A stretch of DNA of 64,000 nucleotides, taken from contig CAJSYZ010000010.1 in NCBI GenBank assembly GCA_910574455.1, positions 124,001-188,000 on the forward strand. The letters run 5' to 3'. This document shows positions 1 to 11,734 of the stretch, piece by piece. The DNA comes from Trichaptum fuscoviolaceum (Eukaryota; Basidiomycota; Agaricomycetes; Hymenochaetales; Trichaptaceae). Made by a program: the position numbers and the translations under genes. Under the pieces are notes generated by a model. That model did not search any database. It saw only the letters and a program-made list of their open reading frames with translations, and was not told the origin of the DNA. Each line of letters starts with the position of its first letter. Position 1 is the stretch's first letter.

Positions 1-189
1 CTATCTGCACACGGGGATTGTTGTTTCTTTTGATTCTATTCACTAACGGACACTTTTCTGTGCGCTTGGGTTCAAACCCGGCGCGCCAGCAATGCTTATT
101 CATCTTTCTATTTGTATTTCAAATTCGGATCGGACCACGGGTCCGTACGGACGGTGGCTTGGAGGAACTGTATAGTTCCTCCTGCGCTT

Positions 190-345
190 GCCAAAAGCGC
201 CCGTCCGCCTGAGAAGCACTCCACTTTTGGCCTCTTGTCAAGTGCTTCCCAGGTGACGTTATATTTGTGCTTCTGATGTGTAGAATAGCTTAATTGACTT
301 GTCAAGTGCTTCCCAGTGCTTCCCAGTGTGGAACCGCTTCGCATA
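190..345. repeat. Dispersed repeat relic, possible LTR piece (copy 1)
   Basis: Contains two copies of CTTGTCAAGTGCTTCC (about 232 and 299) and an upstream GAAGCACTCCACTTTTGG. The reverse complement of 21625-21745 has the same elements in the same order and spacing (GAGCACTCACTTTTGTCC, then CTTGTCGAGTGCTTCC twice). The two stretches are therefore diverged copies of one dispersed repeat on opposite strands. An LTR fragment is a guess; no matching second LTR or primer-binding site was found. The rest of 1-367 shows no gene. Confidence 0.5.
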
Positions 346-367
346 GCCGCTGATCGTCCGATTTACG

Positions 368-2654
368 TTGTCCGAGGTCCTGAGAACGCATAGAACCACT
401 CTGTGTCGTAACAATAGATGCACAGCGCCTCACAAGGACCTCGATAATCCGGAATTTGTATCAATTCCTCGAACAAAAGAGCTGCACGAACAATTGATAG
501 AACAGGTAGACGTCAACAACATGAATAAAGCAACAATTCGGAAAGAGTACGGATTCCACCAGGACATTGTGGTACGTGCTTCAAATTATTCATTGGATGC
601 GTATATTGCAGCTGATACGTTGCTCCGTAGCCTTTCACCAATGACATTCCGCGCGCAGATATATGCGATCTCATATCTCCGGACCTGCTGCACCAAATCA
701 TCAAAGGCGTGTTCAAGGATCATCTTGTCGAGTGGATATGTCAGAGCTTGACCACGTCAGAGCTGGACATTGTGGATAAAAGGTGCTGTTTTTTTACAAG
801 TTGTTTAATGTGAATACCGTTGCTAATCTCCGCGTAGAATCAGAGTCGCTGCTCCTTTTCCTGGACTTCGCAGATTCCCCGAAGGCCGAGGCTTCAAGCA
901 ATGGACAGGCAATGATTCTAAGGCACTTATGAAAGTATGTGACCTTTTTATCTTGTTCGAGGCAGTGGTTTGCTGATATTTGATGCAATTTGCTTAGGTA
1001 TATCTTCCGGCTATCGTGGGCATTGCACACGATGATATGATTCGCACATTAAGTGCATTTCTAGACTTCTGTTACCTTGTGCGTCGGTACACGATTACAG
1101 CCTCAACTCTTGATCAAATCAAAGCCTCTTTGGATCACTTTCACCGTTATCGGCAAATATTCATAGCTAAGGGCATCCGGGATAACTTTTCACTACCACG
1201 ACAGCATGCTATGGTCCATTATCCAACATTGATCCCTCTGTTCGCTGCACCGAGTGGACTGTGCTCATCGATTACAGAGAATAAGCATATTTATGCGGTC
1301 AAAGAAACATGGCGACGCTCGAACAGAAATGATCCCTTGGGCCAGATGATCACAGCAAATCAACGACTTAGTAAACTTATTGCATCGAGGTCAGACTTCG
1401 AACGGCGTGGAATGCTAGACGATACGCTATCTGAGGCTACGTGGAAAGTTTTGCGAGATGTTCTGCGGAAGAATATGTCAGAGCCGGAGGAGGAGGATGC
1501 TGAGAGGATCCCGAACCAGAGGGAGCAGATGCAGTGTATTGGTATGCCAGTGGCAGGACTCGGAGCAGCCAATGATACAGATAGTTTCTTTGATGGCATT
1601 ATGGGTAATCAAGAGCACAACGAAATTGCTGACCTGGATGATTTCGGCAGTTCATCAGTGGGAGGACTGCAGAGTAGTGTGGTTCTTCATGATGTGGAAA
1701 ATACAGAACATCGGTTCCGCTTGGGTGGTAGAAGCGACCCTTCAAGCTTAATATTAATGGCTTCAAAACAACGTTAGTAACACGAGCTTGAAGTTGTGGC
1801 GCTGGACATCTGACTTCTTCGTTGTTATCCTTACAGAGTCCAGTAAGCTGTACCCCAAACAGCTCAATGCTCTTGTGACAATGAAAGGCCATCCGGAACT
1901 CCGGCGGCTCCGACAACTCATCAAAATATACTTATTCTGCAAGTACGAACGGTGCAACTTGAACGAATTAGGATACTACGACCTCGGAAGTGCTTCTGAC
2001 AGCCTGATAGAAGCCGAACAACACTTTGCACTGGACATGGGCAATGACATTGCCATCTTCCATTCAGCTACCGCGTATTTCGCCTACCGCGGCGAATCGA
2101 TTCCTATAGAGCAAGCAATGAGGGAGGTGATCAGGTCCAATTCCTCTTGGCGCGGAAAACCACGACGTGATGTCGTTCTTGTCCAAGTTGATTCTCGCAA
2201 AAAGGGGTTTGCGGGCATGCAAATTGCTCGGGTTATGCTTCTTTTCTCCTTCACTGCCAACGGAGAACGGCAGGAATGCGCCCTCGTCCAGTTTTTCAAG
2301 AACATTGGAGACTCACCTGACAGAAAAACAAGAATGTGGATAGTCGAGCCAGAGTATGAGTCAGAGACCTCTACCGTGTGCCAGCGTATTGGAAGTTGCC
2401 GTCAACTGAGTGACAATGACACCTCAGGCTCAGGCTACCACCGTCACGGTGACTCCAAAACTCCAAAGTTATCCGTGATAGCTCTAGGGAGTATCTTCCG
2501 TTTAGCTCACCTCCTTGGGGTTCCAAAGGGTGATGAATGTCCTCCGAAGTCATTGACACCTGAGGAGTCCCTGGACTTTTACGATAGATTCTATGTTAAC
2601 CGATTTGCTGACATGCACATGCATGAAACATTGTACGAAAGTAGACAACAATAA
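368..2654 (+). mobile_element. Plavaka-type (CACTA superfamily) transposase relic, C-terminal half
   Basis: Open frames at about 368-780, 835-935, 995-1777 and 1788-2654 read in order as the C-terminal half of a basidiomycete Plavaka transposase. Recognisable family blocks are PDLLHQIIKGVFKDHLVEW (about 680), FPGLRRFPEGRGFKQWTG (about 860), ITENKHIYAVKETWRRS (about 1270), ANQRLSKLIASRSDFERRGM (about 1355) and HPELRRLRQLIKIYLF (about 1890). Introns with normal borders can be placed at about 777-834 and 933-998 (GTATGT..TTAG). The N-terminal half with its catalytic region is missing, and the 368-680 part needs frame changes, so this is a dead copy. The family moves by cut and paste; whether the inverted repeats at 2808-3292 belong to it is not clear. 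Confidence 0.8.
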
Positions 2655-2807
2655 AGATAAACCCTCATTTAGCACACAAAGTACCTTTAAGTTGAAACTT
2701 ATGAAGTAAGGATATGACATTTAAATGTTCAACATTGTACGAAGCTAGACAATAATTACTAAGTTAAGCTGTACTAGTATCATAGTATTGAGACTTAGTA
2801 CGTAGTA

Positions 2808-3292
2808 GGTGCGCTCGGTTCCAGTGCTTGCGAAGCAACGATAGCCTTATTTAGTCATCGATTCTTGAGATGCTCCGTGGGAATAGCTTAACAATTAAAA
2901 AAGGGTCTGTGAAACTGGGCTAGGACAGTCAATACTTTGCTGTGACCACTTCGGAGTCGGACATTCCATTTCCGGTATTTTCTGCTGCATATATGCAAAC
3001 CTCTTGTCCATGGTTCCCCTTTGTTTTGCACGGAAATAAATACTATGTTAGCTCCTTAATGAGGCTGATTGTAAGAATAACAGCTTTAAACTGGCTGTTG
3101 CACGAATATTAGGAAGAGACTGATGTTCAAGCAAATCAAAGTAATGTAACATGTGTGACTATTATCTTGTAATCAGTAACCAAGCAGCTAGTACTAGTCG
3201 CTATTAGTACGAGAATGTCCGGACCACTACCGGTTTTGTCCGGCGGTGCTTGAACGCGTCGTTGCGTCGCAAGCACTGGAACCGAGCGCACC
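2808..3292. mobile_element. MITE-like element with 34-bp terminal inverted repeats
   Basis: The 34 bp at 2808-2841 (starting GGTGCGCTCGGTTCC) are the reverse complement of 3259-3292 with a single mismatch. The 417 bp between are AT-rich with no useful open frame. ACTTAG at 2793-2798 is also inverted as CTAAGT at 3293-3298, so the right end reads CACTTAG outward-in, resembling a CACTA/Plavaka terminus. No clean target duplication is visible. It may be a non-autonomous derivative of the neighbouring Plavaka relic, or its leftover subterminal repeats. Confidence 0.6.
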
Positions 3293-3681
3293 CTAAGTGT
3301 TTTTTTGGCTCGCATTCAAGTTGTACTACAGTTTACATTGCCAGAGCCAGTGGCAACCACATCATAGTATTCAATGTTCAAGGTAATATTATTATCAACA
3401 AATCTCAAAGCGACATAAGAAAAAACTGAAAATGCAAGCATAGCGCAGAGACTCGGATTACAAGGGTACTCAAAGTCATAGGTTCACCTCGAAGTCCTCA
3501 GCGTTTCCCATGATATAAGTGCCTGGGAGTGGTTGGCTGACAACTTCACTCTGAAACCGCTTGACGGGGAGAACAGCTACTAGTAAATGCAGTGAGCGTA
3601 TAATATGGAAATGAGGAGACTTTGTCACTTACAATTATTACTGATTGCTGTGTCCATTGTCAACCCGCCACCTTCGAAAAA
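3293..3681. other. Intergenic, no gene seen
   Basis: AT-rich sequence between the MITE-like element and the stop codon of the minus-strand gene at 3682. It probably holds that gene's 3' untranslated region. No open frame or repeat was recognised. Confidence 0.5.
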
Positions 3682-5923
3682 CTACTTCGGCTCGTCGCGG
3701 TGACCTTCAGGACTTGAAGGCTTGGAGTCATCCTTTGACTCTATCGCCAATTTCACATAATTGCGATACCCTAAGACTTCACAAATATCAACGGGATTTT
3801 TGACGCCTTCCGGGACTTTTGCCTCGAATGCCGAGCACACCAACTCCGTCAGATAGCGTTGGTATCTCTGCATGTCATTGTCCTTCAAGTGGCGGAGCTT
3901 TGTATCCGATTTCTGTTCGACCTTGCCCTTGCCCTTGCCCTTGCCCTTGCCCTTGCCCTTGCCCTTGCCCTCGTGCTCGGGCTCGGGCTCGGCCTTATAT
4001 GCCGCCATGCTCGCCATCTCCAACTTGTTATATTCTTCTAACTTATCAATAGATTCAAGGACAGAATCAGTCATCTCCTCCCCTTGATGTACGATCTTGT
4101 TTAAGAGGTCGTTTATGATGACGCCTTTCGACCTCTGCATGACTAGATCGAAAAGACCCCTTCTGGAGACAACCTGCAACCATCTCCTGACGATCCTAAG
4201 CCCATTTATCAATCTCGTCTGAAGAACGCACAAATCGTCGATGCATTTATTAACCTCATCCTCAAAATTTGGTGCAACTTCTAGTGGTATGTTTCGATGT
4301 AGGTCCGATAGTAGGTTTTCCATCGTGTCGCGAACTTTGGGCGCCCTCGTCGAGACAACTTCATAGTCGGACGAAGTAACTTCATCCGCGTATTCCCTCC
4401 TGTCGTAGAAAGCGTCGTACCGATTGCACAGACCAATCGCCAGTTTCCAGCTTTTAGTTTTCGCACCCTTCGCATCCTTCTCAGCTGGTAAGTGTAGTAG
4501 CATTTCATTGGCAGCGGGTGTCTGGGGTGAAATATGAAGAGTTCTGACCGCAGGCGTCGAATATTTCGCTTGCAAATTCCCTGATTTTGATACCTGTGTG
4601 TAGAGTGCTTCCCATGAGAAGCGGATTTCGGTTCTGATCATAAGTCCATTAGCCGAAACTGAGATGGATTGGAGATGGTCTTCAATGGTTGCGATGAGAT
4701 CGTAAAGGGCGTCGAAATGGGCCTGGAAGTACGGTAGGAAGATTCGGAAATCATGAAACCAGGGGTCCGACTTGGATGCCTGCAATACCTCAACACAGTC
4801 TTGCTTGAAATCTTCCGCAATACACATTACACCCGATTTGCGATAATTTAGATGCATGCTGTAGTCTTTCGGAGGGGAGTGATCTCGTATGACCACCCAG
4901 AGTTTCTTTGGCTCTATCTCGTGGAACTTGTAATTATAGGGTAGACTATTTGGGGCCGCGAGGGTGTCGAACACTTCATCTCTAGTGAACCAGATGACAA
5001 TTGCGGAGGACTCCATGAAGAAGAACCTTAGACTGTCCAAGAGCTTCCTTACTCTAATAGCGTCGCCCGCTGGCCGTGACTAACAAGCGTAGGTTATTAG
5101 ACGTTCTTTTTAGAAACATAATCTTATTACTTACCCCCGTAACATTTGCAGACAAGAGCTCGACCACTTCAGACATCTTTCCCAAAGCTGTGTTCAACGT
5201 TTGAATCTGCGCCTCAAAAGCAGTGCTCATCTGTGCAACCTGTTTCTCCAACTTCATAATCCTATCATCCCCTGAATGAGCTGGATGGTTTGAAGTCGAG
5301 CGAACCGACTGCATGTCATCTGTACCAGTGAGCAATGGGGAAGTAGCAGTGCTCGTCCTTGCAACATTTTCCTCCAAATTCGTAATCATATCAACCCCTG
5401 AATGAGCTGGATGGTTTGAAGTCGAGCGAACCGACTGGTTGTAATCTGTACCAGTGTGAACTGGAATTTCTATAGCTTCTGAAATACTTTTTGCAGTAAC
5501 GACCAGGGAATCCAAAGTAGCCGGAGATTGGCTAATGCTCCTTTTTATTGTATGCCCAGGTCCTGCTCTCGTCCCATGCGTTGACTCTGACAGTGATCGC
5601 GGAAGTTCAAGTTGCACTGGTGAATCGCTGACAGTGTGCGAATGACTTCTTCCTTTACTTGTCACGTCAGTCGTCTTTGCCCTTTTCGCTTCATTGCCTT
5701 CAAGATAATCATTGTCCGGCTCATTCAAGTTATGACGCTTAGTGCTCGGCTCCCCTGAATCCGAGTCCTCTGCTGAAGGCGGCTGTTAATTGGCTTTGTT
5801 TCCAGTCCAAGGTAAAACGAGCTCACTTTGGTTACTACTATTGTTGTAAGTACGTTTCCGCCGATTTATAGTTACTCGACTCCGAGTCGGATTCGATGCA
5901 CTGGCATTTGGTGACGTATACAT
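3682..5923 (-). CDS. Three-exon gene of unknown function, about 710 aa
   Basis: Exons 5923-5827, 5772-5135 and 5079-3682 join in frame through introns of 54 bp (GTGAGC..TTCAG, phase 1) and 55 bp (GTAAGT..TTAG, phase 0). The product is about 710 aa, starting MYTSPNASAS. The N-terminal 230 residues are low in complexity, rich in Ser/Thr and basic patches (RRKR, KRAK), which suggests a nuclear protein. They hold a duplicated block of about 37 aa around QSVRSTSNHPAHSG. A short heptad-like stretch (about residues 190-220) precedes the long exon 3 region, which has no recognised domain. Near the C-terminus an 8-fold Gly-Lys dipeptide run comes from a hexanucleotide repeat. No family is recognised. 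The ATG at 5923 was chosen because only it gives an in-frame splice to exon 2. The gene seems intact although surrounded by dead elements. Confidence 0.7.
3921..3994. repeat. Hexanucleotide microsatellite coding for Gly-Lys
   Basis: About eight CTTGCC units (3921-3970), then CTCGGG-type units (to 3994), inside the last exon of the minus-strand gene. On the coding strand they give alternating Gly and Lys preceded by acidic and Pro residues. Length variation between strains would stay in frame. Confidence 0.9.
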
Positions 5924-6621
5924 TGTCTAAGTCTTCTCAGGCTGCTGATTGGGATTATCTACAATTTAGTTATTGTCAGAACCAACAAGGGGGCCCAACT
6001 TAAACGCAGGCTCACTGGATATTTCGAACAAAACTGTGACTTGAAGCCTGAGAGGAGGTTGTATTGCTTTCTCCAACAGCTTCAAGATGTAGTTAAAACT
6101 GGTCCTCAGGCTACTACTACCGGCGCGGCACCACCGACTCGGAGTCGGAACCGAATAGTATCAAGTTGAAGTTCGGTTCGAGTTTCAGAACCCTTTCAAG
6201 TTTAGAGATCAAATTGCCAGTAGTATAGTAGTAGTACAGTACTACTCGGGCTACAAGTCTGAAGATCTCAGTCAGTGGATGAAGTTAAACTAGGAGACTG
6301 AAAGTTGACTCACCGCCAGCCTGAGTACTGCCAGTGGCAGCCCCTGAGCTACTAGTAGAATTTAGGTGGCAGGGACTTCAACTACAAGGTGATCGGGCTT
6401 CAAGCTGCTGAAAAGAACAAGCTTGAGAGCTACTAGAGTGTAGACAATGACACGACACGTCGCTGGTCGCTGGCTTTCAAGTTGGCAACTCCTCGTCATT
6501 CAAGTTGATGGGCATGGGGTAGTCAGGCTACTAAATGCGGAACTTGAATCTGAAGCCAAACTTCTCACGCCACTGCTGGTGCCAGCCTGAGGCTAGTACT
6601 CTCCGGCACATGTTCTAACCC
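5924..6621. other. Upstream region without a gene
   Basis: No coding signal recognised. It contains near-palindromes around ACTCCGAGTCGGA (5876-5890, 6128-6143) and many TTCAAG/CTTGAA hexamers. It should include the promoter of the minus-strand gene starting at 5923. Confidence 0.5.
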
Positions 6622-7810
6622 ATGCTGTTCCAACCTCGCGACGAGACATTCCTCAACAAACTCGGATATCTCGGACGGGCATGCTCTACAATCATCTTCA
6701 TCTCAAGCAAGCATTGGAGGGTATGTGCTGATACGCATAGTTCAAGGTGGCCTTGCGGTAGAGCTCATCTTTCTTTCAACAAGCATATCCTCAATGTGGT
6801 TTGTCCTTCCGACCACAGTGATACCAATACCATCACTTGTTTCTTAGGAGGATCAACTTCTTCTCGTTTTTATCTCAGTCGACTCGCTGCTTCGAATAAT
6901 CCTGCCTGTCTATGAAGATGGACTGCTATGGCACGAACCACCACGGAGGATTGCTGTAGGGAATGGACTGTGAGGACGCTTGGAGGAATTGAACCAAAGA
7001 TAGCTTACGTGCAGGATGCTATCACCATAGCTATGGGATTGAGCACGGGAGGTTACGTGAGAATAGAATCGGAGTTCATGATGATGGAATTTATGCAGGT
7101 CAGTGACCTACCAAATAGATGTAGAGATCAGAACTCTAATTTTTGTATCGTTTCGCAGCAGAGCAATGGAGCAAAACAGAATACAGGATGAACGACTGGT
7201 GTCCAGCACTTCTTCATATTCTCTCATCCATCGTAGAACATCCGAACGAGATTCTCTCATTCCATTCGCGTCTATCCCTCAACCGAGCGACATTAACAAC
7301 CTCTTCTCATTATCTCGAGATTGTATCCTGCGATGTTGGTCTCCGAATAAAAGATGCCGGTCAGAGGTATCTTTTCCCCTTTAAATGGCAATAGAGAAGG
7401 GCCTTCGCTGTTACAGGGGCGTCCGCAAAAACTTTTGCTGGCTCACAAGTAATCGGGCCAAACCGAAGACAACTACTCCGTCTTTGTCTTCGTCCCTTCA
7501 AGTTCCCTTACTTTAGGTACTTTAGGTGGCACTTCTCATATTTATGAGTTCGCATCTGATCAATCATACTGGAATCACATCAACCTCTACCCCCCTAAAA
7601 GTGCGCATTGTAGATTACAAGAATTTCTTACGGACGGGAGGCTATACGTTCTCTGTGAGAGGAAAGGAGAATCTGTGTGCGAAGTCGCTTATTTCGGTCC
7701 TGGTGTGGAAAGGCGTACTTGGACTCCCGCGGTCTGCGGTCTAACGGACAAACTGCATAGGAAACTTTTGGTGGGTTGCTGTTACAACCAGGCTCGTTAA
7801 CAGAGAACTT
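6622..7810 (+). pseudogene. Broken protein-coding remnant, family unknown
   Basis: Several stretches look coding but lie in different frames. 6622-6915 is open for 97 codons. 6957-7096 reads REWTVRTLGGIEPKIAYVQD and onward. A possible intron (about 7098-7158, ending TTTCGCAG) leads into WSKTEYRMNDWCPALLHILS (from about 7166). A further block without a start codon (about 7530-7799) reads GTSHIYEFASDQSYWNHINL and continues for about 90 codons to a stop. Frame changes and stops between the blocks suggest decay rather than a clean multi-exon gene. No family was recognised. Confidence 0.4.
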
Positions 7811-8887
7811 CCTCAGGTTGTCTTACGTCCTGGTGTATTTTCTGTTTAACACTACGTTCTGCTCTCCAGGATTACATCTTGGCCCGCACCCTCCACTATT
7901 GATCGCATCCTATGCAATTATCGGAAAAAGGAACAGCCGCTGCCGTAGGATGTACAGTTGAGTTGACACGGGATCATCTTACACACTGGCACTGGCAGCC
8001 TAGGGCAGGAACCACCTTACAGACACACTTTATCCAATCATCCAAGATGAGTAAGCTCTATAATATCGTTGATGGCCTCAAGTGACTTTTCAGTAGCGAA
8101 CTGACGTAGTCATGGCCTCCTCCTCAACTACCACTGTATCCCAACGCCCAAGTCACCGCAGATTTCTCTTTCTTCACTTTTCTACCAATTTTCAACATCG
8201 AATTCCTCCTGCACGTCCCGATTCTCTCTCAACACCATGCGGGACCTTGTACAACTCTGATAGACCTCTTTCTTCCGCCGCACATCTGCCGACTCGCGCT
8301 TTGCCTGTCTCGGCACGCTCAAATTGTTCTATCGGTTTCAACGCCTCGCGCAGCTCGCGTAAAAGGTCTCTAGGCTCGTATGGAAACCAAGGGGGTAGGA
8401 GTTCGACCGCTTTTGCAGAGGAACGAAACCACTGCCGTCTACGCAATTTACTGCGCCCACAGCAGGCGCCCCAATTCTTGACCCAGGATTCTCTCGCAGA
8501 TTTATGCCGACGCGTATTCCCCCACCGACTAAAGCAATGGCGAGCACACATGCGCACGCGTCCACCTCCACAGTTGACAACACAAACTTCTTCAGCGATT
8601 TGTGATGGTAGAGTGGTTACATCCGTCACCATATATCATGAGTGAACCTTCTCCGAGGGACAGGGCTATGCCAGAGAGCTCATCGTCAGTGGTGGCTGAT
8701 GACCAGCTCAGAGAGCAGGACGTTAAAACTGGTTGCTGCACTTGCATCCGAGGTCCGCTCCTCCCAGGTTTTGAATCGCGAGACGCATCACCGACGTTTC
8801 GGATGTGCAAAGAGGCAAGTTACTGAACCGGCCCTCACAGGCACGAGGAGAGGATGTATGCGTGCAGTAATCAGTGAGCGAAAGCTA
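7811..8887. other. Region with overlapping open frames on both strands, no gene called
   Basis: A 177-codon frame (8112-8645, plus) and a 146-codon frame (8192-8632, minus) overlap. Neither has a recognised motif, and GC-rich composition can keep both open by chance. Confidence 0.3.
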
Positions 8888-9132
8888 CTACTGTACTTCT
8901 CGAGTAAGCTGTTCTTTTAATTTTTGAATCATAATACTCACGGGCTTCTTCAGCTTTGGAGCATCGGCACGGGGAATGTCTATACGTTCTCCGAGAACAT
9001 CTGCATAAGATTTACGCCGAAAATTATAGTCTTCTTTTCTTGGGGTGGGGGTAGGGGGATTGGACACATCCGTTCGCGTATGGAATCTGCAAATGGGTAT
9101 GATTTTCTTCACATTCCTGTATCCCCGACTCA

Positions 9133-9205
9133 CACCAGTACCAACTAATAATCTTATGGATATGCGATAATTATCGCAACCCGTTTCTGAAGTTACCGCG
9201 ATAAC
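9133..9205 (+). repeat. Left terminal inverted repeat
   Basis: Matches the reverse complement of 13824-13895. It contains the perfect 16-bp palindrome TGCGATAATTATCGCA (9153-9168 region) and a near-palindrome GTTACCGCGATAAC at the inner end. Confidence 0.85.
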
Positions 9206-9411
9206 TTCGGCAGGCCTTCGGCAGGTCGTTCTGCCTTTCAGCTCTGCCTGGGCCGCGCGTGCCGACGCAGCCTTGTCAGGGCTTTGCCCGGCAGCGCAGC
9301 AGGGCCCCATAATCATTTGAAATAAATATTATATTAATTTACAGTGCCTGGACTACAGTCCAGGCCAATCTAACATTTCAAATACATACTTTAAATACAA
9401 AAAAGCACGCG

Positions 9412-9922
9412 CTAGGGCGGGCGCGCGTGGCGGCTTTGCGCGCCGCACGCGGCGGGGAATAGCGCGCCATTCCCGCCACCCCCGGTGGGGTGGTGCGCAG
9501 CCGGTACGTGGCGCAACTGGCGCCATCCACTGGCCAGGCCCACAGAGTTAAAAAAAAAGCAGAGGCATACATGCGCACCGCAGGTGAGGAGAAGCGCGGC
9601 GCGCGTGTCCTTGCTTCTCGCTCCCAGACGCGCTGCCGCTGTCTGTCTCTGCGGGCGACGTGTGTAATGTCCTCGGAAGGACCCGGGGTGTTGACTTTCC
9701 GTCGCTCTCAGATCACACAGGCACACAAGACAGTTCCGGGTGGGTTTCTCTACCCATCCGACCTCCTTGTCCTTGGCAAAGATGCTCAGCTTGACTTCGA
9801 AGCGGAGAGGTTGAGGAAGGTGGGCTGCTTGCGGAGGATGTGCTTGAGGATCGGGAGATTTTCTTGAAAACGGGGAAGAGTGTGAGAGCTCGCAAGCGTT
9901 TATCACGCACGGCTCTGTGCAT
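9412..9922. other. Coding-like debris inside the element
   Basis: GC-rich sequence with several overlapping open frames on both strands (for example 9412-9906 minus and 9490-9867 plus). Stem-forming stretches lie at 9330-9550, including GCCTGGAC TAC AGTCCAGGC near 9346-9364. No protein family recognised; probably captured and scrambled sequence. Confidence 0.3.
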
Positions 9923-10019
9923 TAGGGCACAACGGCGGTGATAAATGTGCCACTGTTAGTCAAATCTGAAGATGAATATATATATCAATGGCAGAGAAGA
10001 CATACCTAGGATGCTGCTA

Positions 10020-10260
10020 TCAGCGAGGGTCACCGCTCGCACCGGAGTAGAGCTTCTGCATGACGGAGTTTGCGAATACTATCCAGCTCCTTCTGCTTCT
10101 CCTCGTACTCCTGATTCAATGATTCCTCCGAGGCATCGAGACATGAGATCGTCGCGTTGACGGAAGTCTAACTTGAACTTGCCATTGGGCTCAAACTTGT
10201 CCTTGAGCTTCTCGTCGTCCAGAGAGATAAGGAGGTTACAGGAGTAGAACTCGTCGCCCG
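10020..10260 (-). pseudogene. Hsp70 C-terminal fragment, frameshifted
   Basis: On the minus strand three frame-shifted blocks read as the lid region and tail of a cytosolic Hsp70. They are LDDEKLKDKFEPNGKFKLD (about 10222-10165), TISCLDASEESLNQEYEEKQ with KELDSI (about 10160-10085), and ANSVMQKLYSGASGDPR followed by a stop at 10020-10022. In Hsp70 family proteins these correspond to the DEKLKDKF, WLD, EYEEKQKELE and NP(I/V)MxKLY segments in the same order. There are at least two frameshifts, no nucleotide-binding domain, and no EEVD tail. It lies inside the 9133-13895 element, so it was probably picked up from a host gene and is not expressed as a chaperone. Confidence 0.8.
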
Positions 10261-10726
10261 AGGCCTCGAAAGCTGCGCTTGCGAGCATACAGCTCACGCC
10301 CGAGAGGCGAGAGGCTGCGGAAACAGGAGCAAGACGGCGTTTGCGCGAAGCAAACACCTTCTTGCCCGTCATCCATAGCTCGAAGAGCTTGAAGAAGAGG
10401 GAAGAGAGAAGAAAGAGAGAAAGACGACGTTCGTGATGCGTGCAGATAGCGCGCCACGACCCTGAGAATCGCGTGAAACTACTATATATGGTATGTCTCA
10501 CACTTTTTTTCTGCTTCAAACATATCAATAACATACGTTCTGAATTTGATGTAGCCATACTGATCTCAGGCACAGTACTTATTTAGATGTATTATATGTC
10601 AATGTATGTATACAAAAAAAGCGAAGGTTAACGAACGTGCTAAAAAGGGTGCCAATCAAAGACTACAACAGAAATGCATGATTCATGCATATTTGTTCAG
10701 ATTCTTTGATTTATTTTATATCGTAC

Positions 10727-11734
10727 ACGGCAAACATAGGTAGCTGTCTGAAGTGAAGACAGGGCGTGTGAAGCTGTGTCCCTTCTTTAGAACGCTGTTA
10801 TTGCGCGTGACAGGTATTCGAGCCAGATTAGGTGTTTAATAGTTAAAAAGGTAACCCGTGAGAAATAAAGTCAGTCTGGCTTTGTTTAAGGGAAACAGCT
10901 GTCTGAAACAGCCACTTGAGCCAGCCTTTCTGTGCTGCAGCGGCACAGCTTTGTCACACAGTTTATCTGTCTACTTTGATGTCAGAAAGGCTGTCTTAAT
11001 GGGCTGTCACACACTGTGTCAGCCGAACTGTCTCATTGTAAGTCAGACACACGTGACAGCATAACTGTCTTCTTTGACTGACTTGAATTCAGACACCTGT
11101 GTTAGTCACTTCAGCTGACTTTATTAGAAACAACAAGGCTACCTTTACTGCCTGTCTTTCTTACAGATAGTCTGTCCAGACAGCCCAGCTGTTTCAATTG
11201 TTAAGAGTGGGCTATCGAGTGGAGTACTGAGCAGGACAATAAGCAGGCTACTGCTGTCTGAAAGTAAAACAGCTGGGCTGTCTGGACAGACTATCTGTGA
11301 GAAAGACAGGCAGTAAAGGTAGCCTTGTTGTTTCTAATAAAGTCAGCTGAAGTGACTAACACAGGTGTCTGAATGCGAGTCAGTCAAAGAAGACAGTTAT
11401 GCTGTCACGTGTGTCTGACTTACAATGAGACAGTTCGGCTGACACAGTGTGTGACAGCCCATTAAGACAGCCTTTCTGACATCAAAGTAGACAGATAAAC
11501 TGTGTGACAAAGCTGTGCCGCTGCAGCACAGAAAGGCTGGCTCAAGTGGCTGTTTCAGACAGCTGTTTCCCTTAAACAAAGCCAGACTGACTTTATTTCT
11601 CACGGGTTACCTTTTTAACTATTAAACACCTAATCTGGCTCGAATACCTGTCACGCGCAATAACAGCGTTCTAAAGAAGGGACACAGCTTCACACGCCCT
11701 GTCTTCACTTCAGACAGCTACCTATGTTTGCCGT
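10727..11734. repeat. Giant near-perfect inverted repeat (468-bp arms, 72-bp loop)
   Basis: 10727-11194 is the reverse complement of 11267-11734 with only about three differences seen by eye; the spacer is 11195-11266. Each arm is full of CTGTCTGA/CAGACAG words and encodes the same 68-codon frame, a mirror artefact. GTAC lies next to both outer borders (10723-10726 and 11736-11739), a possible 4-bp duplication. A transcript would fold into a roughly 470-bp duplex. It is either a fold-back type transposon or a hairpin source of small RNA, nested in the larger element. Confidence 0.95.

Noticed and set aside
60..100. tRNA-like box (GGTTCAAACCC followed by GGCGCGCCAGCA)
   Set aside because: The T-arm stem does not pair and no anticodon or D arm can be drawn upstream.
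5054..5728. Separate 224-residue protein ending LLVTASGRRY
   Set aside because: The end reads into a 55-bp intron; splicing at 5134-5080 joins it in frame to the long downstream exon.
10858..11603. Two identical 68-codon frames facing each other
   Set aside because: They are mirror images in the arms of the perfect inverted repeat, with no family resemblance.
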